Shown: piece after piece, positions 25,971-35,122 of the stretch
Layout: each line of letters begins with the position of its first letter
Position numbering within the stretch: the first letter of the stretch is position 1
Source of the DNA: Micropruina sp.
GTDB lineage: Bacteria; Actinomycetota; Actinomycetes; Propionibacteriales; Propionibacteriaceae
Assembly: GCF_027492755.1 (NCBI RefSeq)
Contig: NZ_JAPUED010000130.1
Coordinates: forward strand, 1 to 59,643
Direction: 5' to 3'
Length of the DNA: 59,643 nucleotides
Position numbers and translations under genes: made by a program
Notes under the pieces: model-generated
Databases searched by the model: none
What the model saw: only the letters and a program-made list of their open reading frames with translations
What the model was told of the DNA's origin: nothing

Positions 25971-28703
25971 ATGAACACCGACACCGGGAACCTGTTGCGA
26001 GCCTTCGCCTCCGGCTACGGCTTTCCCCTGGACACCTACCAGTTGGACGCCTGCCGGTATGTCGAGGACGGCTCGGGGGTGCTGGTCGCGGCGCCCACCG
26101 GGGCCGGCAAGACGGTGGTGGGGGAGTTCGCGGTATTCCTCGCCCTGCAGCGCGGCACCAAGTGCTTCTACACCACGCCGATCAAGGCGCTGAGCAACCA
26201 GAAGTACCACGACCTGGTCGAGCGGCACGGGGCCGAGAACGTCGGGCTGCTGACCGGCGACGTGACGATCAACGGTGAGGCGTCGGTGGTGGTGATGACC
26301 ACCGAGGTGCTGCGCAACATGATCTACGCCAACTCACCGACGCTGCGCCGACTGGGTTTCGTGGTGATGGACGAGGTGCACTACCTGGCCGACCGGTTCC
26401 GCGGCGCGGTCTGGGAAGAGGTGATCATCGGGCTGGCCGAATCGGTCCAGGTGGTCTCGCTGAGTGCCACCGTGAGCAACGCCGAGGAGTTCGGGGCTTG
26501 GCTCGACGAGGTCCGGGGCGATGTGAAGATCGTGGTGTCCGAGCGGCGTCCGGTGCCGCTGTTCCAGCACGTGATGGCCGGACGCCGGCTCTACGACCTG
26601 TTCGACGCCGAGGCACCCACCGCGACACCGCTGCCCGCCGGCCAGGTCGACGTGAACCCGGAGTTGCTGCGGCTGGCGAAAGAGGAGTCGCGCAACGTCC
26701 GCGACGACTCCCGGAAGATGCGCAACCGGCGCACCCGCAACGCGATCGAGAAGCGGAGCCCGCGCTCGTCGCTGGTGCCCCGCCGGGACGCCACCGTCGA
26801 GCGGCTGGACGCCGAGGGCCTGCTGCCGGCGATCTTCTTCATCTTCAGCCGGGCCGGCTGTGACGCGGCCGTCGGCCAGTTGATGCACTCCGGGCTCCGG
26901 CTGACCAATTCCGCCGAACGTCGCGAACTCGAGGCGATCGCCGCCACCCACATCGAGGGCTTGTCGCCGTCCGATCTGGACGCCCTCGACTACGGGAGCT
27001 TCCTGTCGGCGTTCCGCAACGGCATCGCAGCCCACCATGCGGGGCTGCTGCCCGCCTTCAAGGAGTGCGTCGAGGAGGCGTTCGTCCGCGGCCTGGTCAA
27101 GGTGGTGTTCGCCACCGAAACCCTGGCGCTGGGCATCAACATGCCGGCTCGCAGCGTGGTGCTGGAACGGCTGGTCAAGTACAACGGCGAGAGCCACGCC
27201 CCGATCACGCCCGGCGAATACACCCAGCTGACCGGACGCGCCGGACGCCGCGGCATCGACGTCGAGGGCCACGCGGTGGTGCTGTGGCAGACCGGAATGG
27301 ATCCGCGTGCCGTCGCCGGCCTGGCCTCCCGGCGCACCTATCCGCTGCGCTCGTCGTTCGCGCCCACCTACAACATGGCGGTCAACCTGGTCGGATCGGT
27401 CGGACGCGAACGCGCCCGAGTGCTGCTGGAACAGTCGTTCGCCCAGTACCAGTCGGATCGCGGGGTGGTCGGACTCGCCCGCTCCATCGCCCGGACCAAC
27501 GAACAGATCGCCGGCTACCTGGCCCAAGCCGCCTGTGACAAGGGCGATTTCGTGGAGTACGCCCGGCTGCGTGCCGAGATCTCCGCACTGGAGGCCGAGG
27601 CGGCCCGCAGCCGCAAGGCGGATCGCCGCGCCGAGTCGCTCAGTGTGCTGCTCGAGTTGCGACCCGGCGACATCCTGCGGGTGCCGTCCGGACGGCACAC
27701 CGGCTGGGCGGTGGTGGTCGATCCTGGCCTGGCCAAGGGCGATCCGAGCCCGATGGTGATGACCGAGCAACGCCAGTTGAAGCGGCTGTCGCTGGTCGAC
27801 TTCCCGACCCCGCCGGTGGTGGCCGGACGGATGCGGGTGCCGAAGCACTTCGACCCCCGCCAGCCGGCGTCCCGGCGCAACCTGTCGGCGGCGTTCCGCT
27901 CCAAGCTGGCCGAGATCGACCTGACCCAGCCCCGCTACTCGCCGTCCGCCATGGACGAAGAGGTGGCCGGCCGGATCGCCGATCTGCGCGCCCAGCTGAA
28001 GGCGCACCCCTGCCACGACTGCCCGGACCGCGAGAACCACGCCCGCTGGGCCGAGCAGGCGCTGCGGCTGGAGCGGGAGAACGCCGGACGGCAACGCCAG
28101 GCCGACCGTCGCACCAACACCATCGCGGTGCGGTTCGACCGGATCTGTTCGGTGCTGGAGTCGCTGGGCTACCTGACCGAAGGCGGCACCGAGGTCACCG
28201 ACGCCGGACGGAAACTGGCCCGGATCTACGCCGAACTCGACCTGGTCAGCGCCGAATGCATCCGTGCCGGCGTCTTCGACGGGCTCTCGGCGCCACAGCT
28301 GGCGGCCGTGCTGTCGTCAGTCGTCTTCGAGGCCCGGGGCGGCGACCGGCGCCGTCCGCCCCGAATGCCCGACCGGGCGTCCGAGGTGGCGCAACAGGAA
28401 CTCCGCCGGGTCTGGCGCGACGTGGGACTGACCGAACGCGATCACCGCCTGGAGCGTGGTCCCGAACCCGACATCGGCTTCGCCGAGCCGATCCACGGCT
28501 GGGCGTCCGGACGCCCGCTCGGCGACGTGCTGGACGAATCCGGGCTCACCGCCGGCGACTTCGTCCGCTGGGCCCGCCAGGTGGTCGACTTCGCCGGCCA
28601 GGTCGCCCAAGCGGCCGGACCCGGGCCGCTGCGCACCACCTGCCGCGAGGTGATCGATCGGGTCCGCCGTGGGGTGGTGGACGCCGCACCGCTGGAGGAC
28701 TGA
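25971..28703 (+). CDS. helY: Ski2-like DEVH-box RNA helicase HelY
   Basis: A 910-aa superfamily 2 helicase. Motifs: Walker A VAAPTGAGKTVVGEFA near residue 38, YTTPIKALSNQKYHDL (Ia), VVMDEVHYLADRFRG (DEVH), VSLSATVSN (III), the second RecA domain with HHAGLLPAFKE, VVFATETLALGINMPARSVV and TGRAGRRGIDVEG. The C terminus has the Ski2/Mtr4-type insertion and helical DSHCT domain (FVRWARQVVDF). Family knowledge: it resembles mycobacterial HelY (Rv2092c), thought to act in RNA turnover. The same tatAC-helY order occurs there. Confidence 0.94.
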   Translation: MNTDTGNLLRAFASGYGFPLDTYQLDACRYVEDGSGVLVAAPTGAGKTVVGEFAVFLALQRGTKCFYTTPIKALSNQKYHDLVERHGAENVGLLTGDVTINGEASVVVMTTEVLRNMIYANSPTLRRLGFVVMDEVHYLADRFRGAVWEEVIIGLAESVQVVSLSATVSNAEEFGAWLDEVRGDVKIVVSERRPVPLFQHVMAGRRLYDLFDAEAPTATPLPAGQVDVNPELLRLAKEESRNVRDDSRKMRNRRTRNAIEKRSPRSSLVPRRDATVERLDAEGLLPAIFFIFSRAGCDAAVGQLMHSGLRLTNSAERRELEAIAATHIEGLSPSDLDALDYGSFLSAFRNGIAAHHAGLLPAFKECVEEAFVRGLVKVVFATETLALGINMPARSVVLERLVKYNGESHAPITPGEYTQLTGRAGRRGIDVEGHAVVLWQTGMDPRAVAGLASRRTYPLRSSFAPTYNMAVNLVGSVGRERARVLLEQSFAQYQSDRGVVGLARSIARTNEQIAGYLAQAACDKGDFVEYARLRAEISALEAEAARSRKADRRAESLSVLLELRPGDILRVPSGRHTGWAVVVDPGLAKGDPSPMVMTEQRQLKRLSLVDFPTPPVVAGRMRVPKHFDPRQPASRRNLSAAFRSKLAEIDLTQPRYSPSAMDEEVAGRIADLRAQLKAHPCHDCPDRENHARWAEQALRLERENAGRQRQADRRTNTIAVRFDRICSVLESLGYLTEGGTEVTDAGRKLARIYAELDLVSAECIRAGVFDGLSAPQLAAVLSSVVFEARGGDRRRPPRMPDRASEVAQQELRRVWRDVGLTERDHRLERGPEPDIGFAEPIHGWASGRPLGDVLDESGLTAGDFVRWARQVVDFAGQVAQAAGPGPLRTTCREVIDRVRRGVVDAAPLED

Positions 28704-28730
28704 ACGGCTCGACCTCTCCACGCCGCGGAG

Positions 28731-28739
28731 TTATCCACA
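28731..28739 (+). other. Isolated DnaA-box-like nonamer
   Basis: TTATCCACA, an exact match to the E. coli-type DnaA box, in the 110-bp gap after helY. There is no cluster, AT-rich element or origin gene nearby, so it is not an origin. A single match may be chance. Confidence 0.3.
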
Positions 28740-28813
28740 GCCGACAGGGCTGGAACCGGTCGACAACGCCATCGACATCTACGGTAAGGGCTCCCCGAAC
28801 GAGGAGGCTCGTC

Positions 28814-29443
28814 ATGCGCATTCTGCTGTCCACCCTGGTTGCCTGCCTGCTCCCGCTGGCCGGCTGCACGATCGGCAACACACCGAGCCAGTCGCCAGCC
28901 GCCAGCGAGTCGACAGCACCAGAGACCGCGACCCCGGCGACCACGGCCAGCGCCCCGCCGAGTTCGACTGCGGGCGAGCTTCCGGTGATCGAGGTCCGGA
29001 AGGGAACCGCAAACTCGGAGCCGGCCACGATCGCACTCAACGAGGTCGCCGTCCGCGATGGCGTCACGAATGTCACCTTCACGCTGACCAACGCGTATGC
29101 GTCGACAGGCACCGCGGACCGTCACAAGATCCAGTTGAAGGCGGGCATGTTCGGAGACGGACAGGCAGCCACCGATCCGGCCACCGGCGAGGCGATGACG
29201 GACGACCGGTACACCGTCGATGGGGTCTACCTGATCGACGGGGTGAACAAGCTGCGCTATCTGCCGGCCCGCGATTCTTCCGGCATCTGTGTCTGTTCAA
29301 GGGCGGACTCGTCCACGTTTCTCGCGCCCGGCCAGTCGTACACCTTCAGCGTCACGTTCAAAGCCATCCCCGAAGGGGTCGAGACCGTCGGTGTGAGCAT
29401 TCCGATCGCAGGCACCTTCAGCAAGGTTCCGGTGCAACGGTGA
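28814..29443 (+). CDS. Lipoprotein of unknown function, partner of an OmpA-domain gene
   Basis: A 209-aa exported lipoprotein: MRILLSTLVACLL, lipobox PLAGC, a Ser/Thr/Pro/Ala linker to about residue 58, and a beta-rich C-terminal domain (VAVRDGVTNVTFTLTNAY, TFLAPGQSYTFSVTFKAIP, VGVSIPIAG) containing CVCS. I do not recognise the family; the fold looks like an immunoglobulin-type domain. GAGGAGG before ATG 28814 fixes the start. The next gene overlaps its stop by 4 nt, so they are cotranslated. Confidence 0.85.
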   Translation: MRILLSTLVACLLPLAGCTIGNTPSQSPAASESTAPETATPATTASAPPSSTAGELPVIEVRKGTANSEPATIALNEVAVRDGVTNVTFTLTNAYASTGTADRHKIQLKAGMFGDGQAATDPATGEAMTDDRYTVDGVYLIDGVNKLRYLPARDSSGICVCSRADSSTFLAPGQSYTFSVTFKAIPEGVETVGVSIPIAGTFSKVPVQR

Positions 29444-29961
29444 GGCGCCCGGTCGTCGGTCTGATCGTGGTGCTGCTGCTCCCGGTGACGGGGGCCCGGG
29501 CGGAGACCACGGCACCCACGCCCGAGCCCGGCACGGCCGGTCAGGCACTGCCGATGGAGCTACCCACCCGCGAGATCACCTTTCCGGTGGCGAGCCTGGA
29601 CGGCTCGATGGTCGAGAACGGCCGCACCATCACGCTGCGGGCGGATGTCTTCTTCGCCTACAACAAGGCGACGCTGAACGCCAAGGCCGGCTCGGCACTG
29701 CGGCGGGCAGCGGCGAAGCTGGACGAACTCGGCGCGATCAAGGTCAGGGTTGCCGGGCACACCGACAGCAAGGGCAGCGCGAGCTACAACCGAAGGCTGT
29801 CCCAGCGCCGCGCCGAAGCCGTCCGCACAGCACTGCTGGCGCGGTTGCCGCAGCTGGCCGTCACGGCGAAGGGCTACGGGGAGAGCAAACCGGTCGCGAC
29901 CAACGAGACCGGCAAGGGCCGGGCTCTCAACCGCCGGGTGGTCATCACCGTCACCGACTGA
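29440..29961 (+). CDS. Exported OmpA/MotB-domain protein
   Basis: A 173-aa protein with a signal peptide ([21 protein letters not shown]) and, from about residue 70, an OmpA C-terminal domain: [58 protein letters not shown] and [25 protein letters not shown]. These residues bind diaminopimelate in peptidoglycan. Overlap with the upstream lipoprotein gene (GTGA) suggests a cell-envelope pair, the lipoprotein in the membrane and this protein on the wall. No lipobox is seen here. Confidence 0.9.
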   Translation: MRRPVVGLIVVLLLPVTGARAETTAPTPEPGTAGQALPMELPTREITFPVASLDGSMVENGRTITLRADVFFAYNKATLNAKAGSALRRAAAKLDELGAIKVRVAGHTDSKGSASYNRRLSQRRAEAVRTALLARLPQLAVTAKGYGESKPVATNETGKGRALNRRVVITVTD

Positions 29962-29979
29962 ACGCTGCGCGGGTCCCGC

Positions 29980-29985
29980 TACGCT
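29980..29985 (+). promoter_or_regulatory. -10 box of a likely leaderless hisF transcript
   Basis: TACGCT, 7 nt before ATG 29993. Confidence 0.45.
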
Positions 29986-29992
29986 GCCTGTC

Positions 29993-30772
29993 ATGAGCGT
30001 CGCCATCCGAGTCATCCCCTGCCTCGACGTCCACGACGGCCGGGTGGTGAAGGGCGTCAACTTCCTCAACCTGCGGGACGCCGGCGACCCGGTCGAGTTG
30101 GCCGCCGCCTACGGCGAACAGGGTGCCGACGAGTTGACCTTCCTGGACATCTCCGCGTCGGCGCAGGGCCGGGAAACCACCCACGACATGGTGCGCCGCA
30201 CCGCCGAGACGGTGTTCATTCCGCTGTGCGTGGGTGGGGGAGTGCGCGGTGTCGACGACGTCGACGTGCTGCTGCGCACCGGCGCGGACAAGGTCGGCAT
30301 CAACACCGGCGCGATCAGCCGTCCGCAGGCGATCGACGAGATCACCCAGCGGTTCGGCAACCAGGTGCTGGTGCTCTCCCTGGACGCCCGCCGCGAGGCC
30401 GGGCAGCCGTCCGGCTTCGGCGTCACCACGCACGGCGGACGGAAATCCGCCGGCCTGGACGCCATCGCCTGGGTCAAGGAGGCCGTCGACCGCGGTGCGG
30501 GGGAGATCCTGCTCAACTCGATGGACGCCGACGGCACCACCGCCGGCTTCGACCTGGAGATGATCGAGGCCGTCCGCAAGGTGGTGGACGTCCCGGTGAT
30601 CGCCTCGGGCGGCGCCGGCACCGTCGAGCATTTCGTGGACGCCGCCCGGGCCGGCGCGGACGCGGTGCTCGCCGCGTCCGTGTTCCACTACGGCACGCTC
30701 AGCATCGCCGAGGTGAAGCAGGCGCTCGCCGAAGCCGGCTTCCCGGTGCGACTGCCGATCAACGCCGGCTGA
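29993..30772 (+). CDS. hisF: Imidazole glycerol phosphate synthase cyclase subunit
   Basis: A 259-aa TIM barrel that, with HisH, makes imidazole glycerol phosphate and AICAR from PRFAR and ammonia. Visible: [18 protein letters not shown] with catalytic Asp, [45 protein letters not shown] (second catalytic Asp), [27 protein letters not shown]. It stands alone here; no other his gene is present. It appears to have its own leaderless promoter. Confidence 0.95.
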   Translation: MSVAIRVIPCLDVHDGRVVKGVNFLNLRDAGDPVELAAAYGEQGADELTFLDISASAQGRETTHDMVRRTAETVFIPLCVGGGVRGVDDVDVLLRTGADKVGINTGAISRPQAIDEITQRFGNQVLVLSLDARREAGQPSGFGVTTHGGRKSAGLDAIAWVKEAVDRGAGEILLNSMDADGTTAGFDLEMIEAVRKVVDVPVIASGGAGTVEHFVDAARAGADAVLAASVFHYGTLSIAEVKQALAEAGFPVRLPINAG

Positions 30773-30775
30773 GCT

Positions 30776-30836
30776 CGCTCGTCGGCTGAGCATGTCGAAA
30801 CCCTGAGGATCTCGACAAGCTCGATCAACGGTGGCA
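30776..30836. repeat. Class A dispersed repeat, degenerate
   Basis: GTCGGCTGAGCATGTCGAAA at the left and ATCTCGACAAGCTCGATCAA plus CGGTGG at the right: an inverted repeat with mismatches in the left arm. Lies between hisF and the HIT gene. Confidence 0.75.
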
Positions 30837-30837
30837 C

Positions 30838-30843
30838 TAGATT
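30838..30843 (+). promoter_or_regulatory. -10 box of a likely leaderless HIT transcript
   Basis: TAGATT, 6 nt before ATG 30850 and directly after the class A element, whose right arm would lie in the -35 region. Confidence 0.45.
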
Positions 30844-30849
30844 CGCCCT

Positions 30850-31245
30850 ATGGCCTGCCTGTTCTGCTCCATCGTCGCCGGCGACATTCCGGCCCGCCGG
30901 ATCTACGAAGACGACAAGGCGATCGCCTTTCTCGACATCAACCCGTGGAAGCGCGGGCACACCCTGGTCATCCCACGTCGGCACGTCGACGACCTGCTGA
31001 GCGCCGACGAGGCGCTCACCGAGATCGCGCCGGCCGTCACCGCCACCGCCCGGCTGCTCACCGAGCGGCTCGGTGCGGACGGGATGAACCTGCTCTCCAA
31101 CGCCGGTGCGGTCGCCGGCCAGGAGGTCTTCCACCTGCATCTGCACCTGGTGCCGCGCTACGCCGACGACCCGGGCATGCGCGCCCTGTTCGACCGGGAC
31201 ACCACGATCGACCTCGACGAGGTGCAGGCGGCTCTCAGCTCCTGA
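30850..31245 (+). CDS. HIT-family nucleotide hydrolase/transferase
   Basis: A 131-aa Hint-type protein. CLFCSIVAGDIPARRIYEDDKAIAFLDINP at the N terminus, then GHTLVIPRRHV and the histidine triad HLHLHLVPRY, whose middle His attacks the alpha phosphate of AMP-linked substrates. Two N-terminal cysteines (C3, C6) may bind zinc with downstream histidines. Likely a purine nucleoside phosphoramidase; the in vivo substrate is unknown. Confidence 0.92.
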   Translation: MACLFCSIVAGDIPARRIYEDDKAIAFLDINPWKRGHTLVIPRRHVDDLLSADEALTEIAPAVTATARLLTERLGADGMNLLSNAGAVAGQEVFHLHLHLVPRYADDPGMRALFDRDTTIDLDEVQAALSS

Positions 31246-31304
31246 CCCGGTGACCAGCCGGAACGCCGAATCCGGTCCACATCCTGAAAACGCTGGTCCG
31301 AGAG

Positions 31305-31334
31305 TTGACACAGTCGGGCCCGCGGGCGAAAACT
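31305..31334 (+). promoter_or_regulatory. Promoter of the ilvBNC leader
   Basis: A perfect -35 box TTGACA (31305-31310), an 18-nt spacer and a weak -10 AAAACT (31329-31334). The predicted start of transcription is 6-7 nt on, at the GTG of the leader peptide. Confidence 0.55.
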
Positions 31335-31340
31335 GTCCAC

Positions 31341-31370
31341 GTGCGGATCTTCTTCCTCGTACTTTCGTGA
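31341..31370 (+). CDS. Candidate ilvB leader peptide, nine residues
   Basis: GTG CGG ATC TTC TTC CTC GTA CTT TCG TGA encodes MRIFFLVLS, with Ile, Leu, Val and Leu in nine residues, all end products of the pathway the operon serves. It lacks a ribosome-binding site but begins where transcription should start, so it is likely a leaderless control peptide. It is followed by a possible pause hairpin (31371-31400) and a terminator (31401-31432). Confidence 0.6.
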   Translation: MRIFFLVLS

Positions 31371-31400
31371 GCGTGTCAGCCGACTAGTCGACCGACACGC
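31371..31400 (+). promoter_or_regulatory. Hairpin after the leader peptide, possible pause structure
   Basis: GCGTGTC and GACACGC form an outer 7-bp stem around CGACTAGTCG, itself a 10-bp palindrome. It starts at the base after the leader stop codon, where an attenuator's first hairpin is expected. Confidence 0.5.
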
Positions 31401-31432
31401 ACCCTCGCCTGCCGACGCAGCGAGGGTTTTTT
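31401..31432 (+). terminator. Intrinsic terminator/attenuator before ilvB
   Basis: Perfect stem ACCCTCGC / GCGAGGGT with an 11-nt loop, ending in a run of six T. It ends 47 nt before the ilvB start. A U-tract terminator is unusual in this window and, with the leader peptide, indicates attenuation by charged Ile/Leu/Val tRNA supply. Confidence 0.75.
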
Positions 31433-31478
31433 CATGCAAGAGGAACCGCGACCAAACACCCGCAGAAAGGGGACTGAG

Positions 31479-33227
31479 ATGTCCGACACCATCGCACCAC
31501 CACTGCTGACCGGGGCCGAATCCCTTGTCGAGTCCTTGGAGCGGGTGGGTGTAGAGGTCATCTTCGGCATCCCCGGCGGCGCGATCCTGCCCGCCTACGA
31601 TCCGCTCGGTCAGTCCAAGCTGATCCGGCACATCCTGGTCCGCCACGAGCAGGGCGCGGGCCATGCCGCCGAGGGCTACGCCCTGGCCACCGGCAGGGTC
31701 GGGGTCTGCATGGCGACGTCCGGCCCGGGCGCGACCAACCTGGTCACCGCCATCGCCGACGCCTACATGGACTCCGTCCCGATCGTCGCGATCACCGGCC
31801 AGGTGGCCAGCGCCGCGATCGGCACCGACGCCTTCCAGGAAGCCGACATCCGCGGCATCACCTTTCCGGTCACCAAGCACAGCTTCCTGGTCACCCACGC
31901 CGAGGACATCCCCGGCGCGATCGCAGCCGCCTTCCACATCGCCAAGTCCGGACGCCCCGGCCCCGTCCTGGTCGACATCGCCAAGGACGCTCTGTCCAAC
32001 ACCGCGCCGTTCAACTGGCCCGAGGTGATCGACCTGCCCGGCTACCACCCGGTCACCCAGCCGCACGTCAAGCAGATCCGCGAAGCCGCCCGGCTGATCG
32101 CCGAGTCCAGCCGGCCCGTGCTCTACGTGGGCGGCGGCGTGGTCAAGGCCGAAGCCGCCGAGGACCTGGCGAAGCTGGTCGAGATCACCGGCGTCCCGGT
32201 GGTCACCACCCTGATGGCCCGCGGCGTGTTCCCGGACAGCCACGAGCTGCACATGGGCATGCCCGGCATGCACGGTTCGGTCTCGGCCGTCGGTGCGCTG
32301 CAGAAGGCCGACCTGCTGGTCGCTCTGGGCACCCGTTTCGACGACCGGGTCACCGGCCGGCTGGACTCGTTCGCGCCCGGCGCCAAGGTCATCCACGCCG
32401 ACATCGACCCGGCCGAGATCTCCAAGAACCGGATCGCCGACGTCCCGATCGTGGGCGACGTGAAGCAGGTGATCGCCGAGCTGAACGGCGTCCTGCGCGG
32501 CGCCGACCTGCCCGACTTCGGCGCCTGGCAGCGCTACCTGATCGGCATCAAGGAGAAGTACCGGGTGCCGACCGAGCCGACCCACGAGGGCATGCTCTCG
32601 CCCGAGTACGTGATCAAGCGGGTCGGTGAGCTGACCGGACCGGACGCCTACTACGCCGCCGGCGTCGGCCAGCACCAGATGTGGGCCGCGCACCTGCTGC
32701 CGTTCGAGAAGCCGGGCCGCTGGCTGAACTCCGGCGGTGCCGGAACGATGGGCTACTGCGTCCCGGCCGCGATGGGCGCCCAGGTGGGCCGTCCGGACGC
32801 GGTGGTGTGGGGCATCGACGGCGACGGCTGCTTCCAGATGACCAACCAGGAGCTGGTCACCTGTGCCCTGGAGGGCATCCCGATAAAGATCGCCGTGATC
32901 AACAACCAGAGCCTGGGCATGGTGCGGCAGTGGCAGACCCTGTTCTACGGGCAGCGCTACTCCAACACCGACCTGAAGACGCTGCGCGTCCCGGACTTCC
33001 AGAAGCTTGCCGAGGCGATGGGCGCGGTCGGTCTGCGCGCTGAGCATCCCAGCGAGGTGGACGCCGTGATCAACAAGGCGCTGTCGATCACCGACCGGCC
33101 CGTCGTGGTCGAGTTCGTGGTGCACAAGGACGCCATGGTCTGGCCGATGGTGGCCGCCGGCACCAGCAACGACGACATCAAGATCGCCAAGGACCTGGCG
33201 CCCGACTGGGAGGAAGAAGAACTGTGA
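31479..33227 (+). CDS. ilvB: Acetolactate synthase large subunit
   Basis: A 582-aa thiamine-diphosphate enzyme that makes acetolactate or acetohydroxybutyrate, the first common step to Val/Leu and Ile. N-terminal [40 protein letters not shown] (catalytic Glu within this helix region), central FAD-type domain with [15 protein letters not shown], and the ThDP motif [18 protein letters not shown]...[16 protein letters not shown] 31479 has AGAAAGGGGA upstream and yields the normal start; the in-frame ATG 31434 lies right after the attenuator. Overlaps ilvN by 4 nt. Confidence 0.96.
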   Translation: MSDTIAPPLLTGAESLVESLERVGVEVIFGIPGGAILPAYDPLGQSKLIRHILVRHEQGAGHAAEGYALATGRVGVCMATSGPGATNLVTAIADAYMDSVPIVAITGQVASAAIGTDAFQEADIRGITFPVTKHSFLVTHAEDIPGAIAAAFHIAKSGRPGPVLVDIAKDALSNTAPFNWPEVIDLPGYHPVTQPHVKQIREAARLIAESSRPVLYVGGGVVKAEAAEDLAKLVEITGVPVVTTLMARGVFPDSHELHMGMPGMHGSVSAVGALQKADLLVALGTRFDDRVTGRLDSFAPGAKVIHADIDPAEISKNRIADVPIVGDVKQVIAELNGVLRGADLPDFGAWQRYLIGIKEKYRVPTEPTHEGMLSPEYVIKRVGELTGPDAYYAAGVGQHQMWAAHLLPFEKPGRWLNSGGAGTMGYCVPAAMGAQVGRPDAVVWGIDGDGCFQMTNQELVTCALEGIPIKIAVINNQSLGMVRQWQTLFYGQRYSNTDLKTLRVPDFQKLAEAMGAVGLRAEHPSEVDAVINKALSITDRPVVVEFVVHKDAMVWPMVAAGTSNDDIKIAKDLAPDWEEEEL

Positions 33228-33760
33228 GGACGCACACGCTGAGCGTGCTGGTCGAGAACAAGCCGGGTGTCCTGGCCCGGATCGCCGGCCTGTTCGCTCG
33301 TCGCGGCTACAACATCGAGTCGCTGGCGGTCGGGCAGACCGAGCGTCCCGAGCTGTCCCGGATCACCCTGCAGGTCGGTGTCGAGAACCAGCAGTTCCTG
33401 GAGCAGATCACCAAGCAGCTGAACAAGCTGGTCGAGGTGCTGAAGATCGTCGAACTCGAAGAGAGCGCGGTGCGCCGCGAGCTGGTGCTGATCAAGCTGA
33501 AGGCCGATCCGGTCAGCCGCAGCCAGATCATCGAGATCGTCCAGCTGTTCCGCGGCAAGACGGTCGACGTCCAGAACGAGTCGCTGACCATCGAGGCCAC
33601 CGGTTCGCCTGACAAGCTGGAGGCATTGCTCGAAATGCTCAAGCCCTACGGCGTGCGGGAGCTCGTCCAGTCCGGCCTGGTCGCCCTCGGGCGGGGCAGC
33701 AAGTCACTCACCGACCGGTCCAAATCCGACAAGACCCGCACCCCGGTGCGCAACAACTAG
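33224..33760 (+). CDS. ilvN: Acetolactate synthase small regulatory subunit
   Basis: A 178-aa regulatory subunit that binds valine and activates IlvB. N-terminal ACT domain: [34 protein letters not shown]; second domain [34 protein letters not shown] 33224 overlaps the ilvB stop (GTGA). Length is typical for actinobacteria. Confidence 0.95.
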   Translation: MRTHTLSVLVENKPGVLARIAGLFARRGYNIESLAVGQTERPELSRITLQVGVENQQFLEQITKQLNKLVEVLKIVELEESAVRRELVLIKLKADPVSRSQIIEIVQLFRGKTVDVQNESLTIEATGSPDKLEALLEMLKPYGVRELVQSGLVALGRGSKSLTDRSKSDKTRTPVRNN

Positions 33761-33767
33761 TCAGTAA

Positions 33768-34805
<1,038 letters not shown>

Positions 34806-34843
34806 TCGAAGACTTGCCTCCCGGCCAACCGCGGGACGCATGA

Positions 34844-34883
34844 GGAACGGGCGTCGCTCCCCACAAGGGAGCCGGCGCCCGTT
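34844..34883 (+). terminator. Hairpin downstream of ilvC
   Basis: GAACGGGCG pairs with CGCCCGTTC and, inside a small internal loop, GCTCCC pairs with GGGAGC over a 5-nt loop. No clear U-tract. Likely ends the ilvBNC transcript. Confidence 0.55.
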
Positions 34884-34898
34884 CTGGATTCCGGGCCG

Positions 34899-34995
34899 AA
34901 CGTCGGGGGACGGTTCTCTCGCGTGCGTTTTTCACACGTCGGGGGACGGTTCTTGGGCGTGCGTTTTTCGAACGCCGGAGAACCGTCCCCGGGGG
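34899..34995. repeat. Class B dispersed repeat
   Basis: Two direct units, each GTCGGGGGACGGTTCT plus a GCGTGCGTTTTTC-type spacer, are followed by the inverted arm GGAGAACCGTCCCC. Lies between ilvC and the PHO box; with the preceding terminator it accounts for the roughly 300-bp gap. Confidence 0.85.
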
Positions 34996-35071
34996 TGCGA
35001 GTCCGGTCGGGGGCGGACGCTCGGGGGCCGGCACCGGATTTGGCCGAGCCGACCGGCTGATGACACCTTCC

Positions 35072-35104
35072 GTTAACCTTCGGCGGGCCACTTGTTCACC
35101 CGGG
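35072..35104 (+). promoter_or_regulatory. PHO-box-like direct repeats upstream of pit
   Basis: Three consecutive 11-nt units: GTTAACCTTCG, GCGGGCCACTT and GTTCACCCGGG. The first and last match the GTTCACC core of the PhoP direct-repeat units known from Streptomyces; the middle one is degenerate. The 11-nt spacing and the phosphate-transporter target fit PhoR-PhoP control. Confidence 0.5.
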
Positions 35105-35122
35105 GGCGTGAGGCTTCCCGAT

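Noticed and set aside
28731-28739. Replication origin from the TTATCCACA box
   Set aside because: A single box, no AT-rich stretch and no dnaA/dnaN genes.
31434-31478. Upstream ATG 31434 as the ilvB start
   Set aside because: It lies at the end of the terminator T-run, lacks a ribosome-binding site and would add 15 residues not typical of the family.
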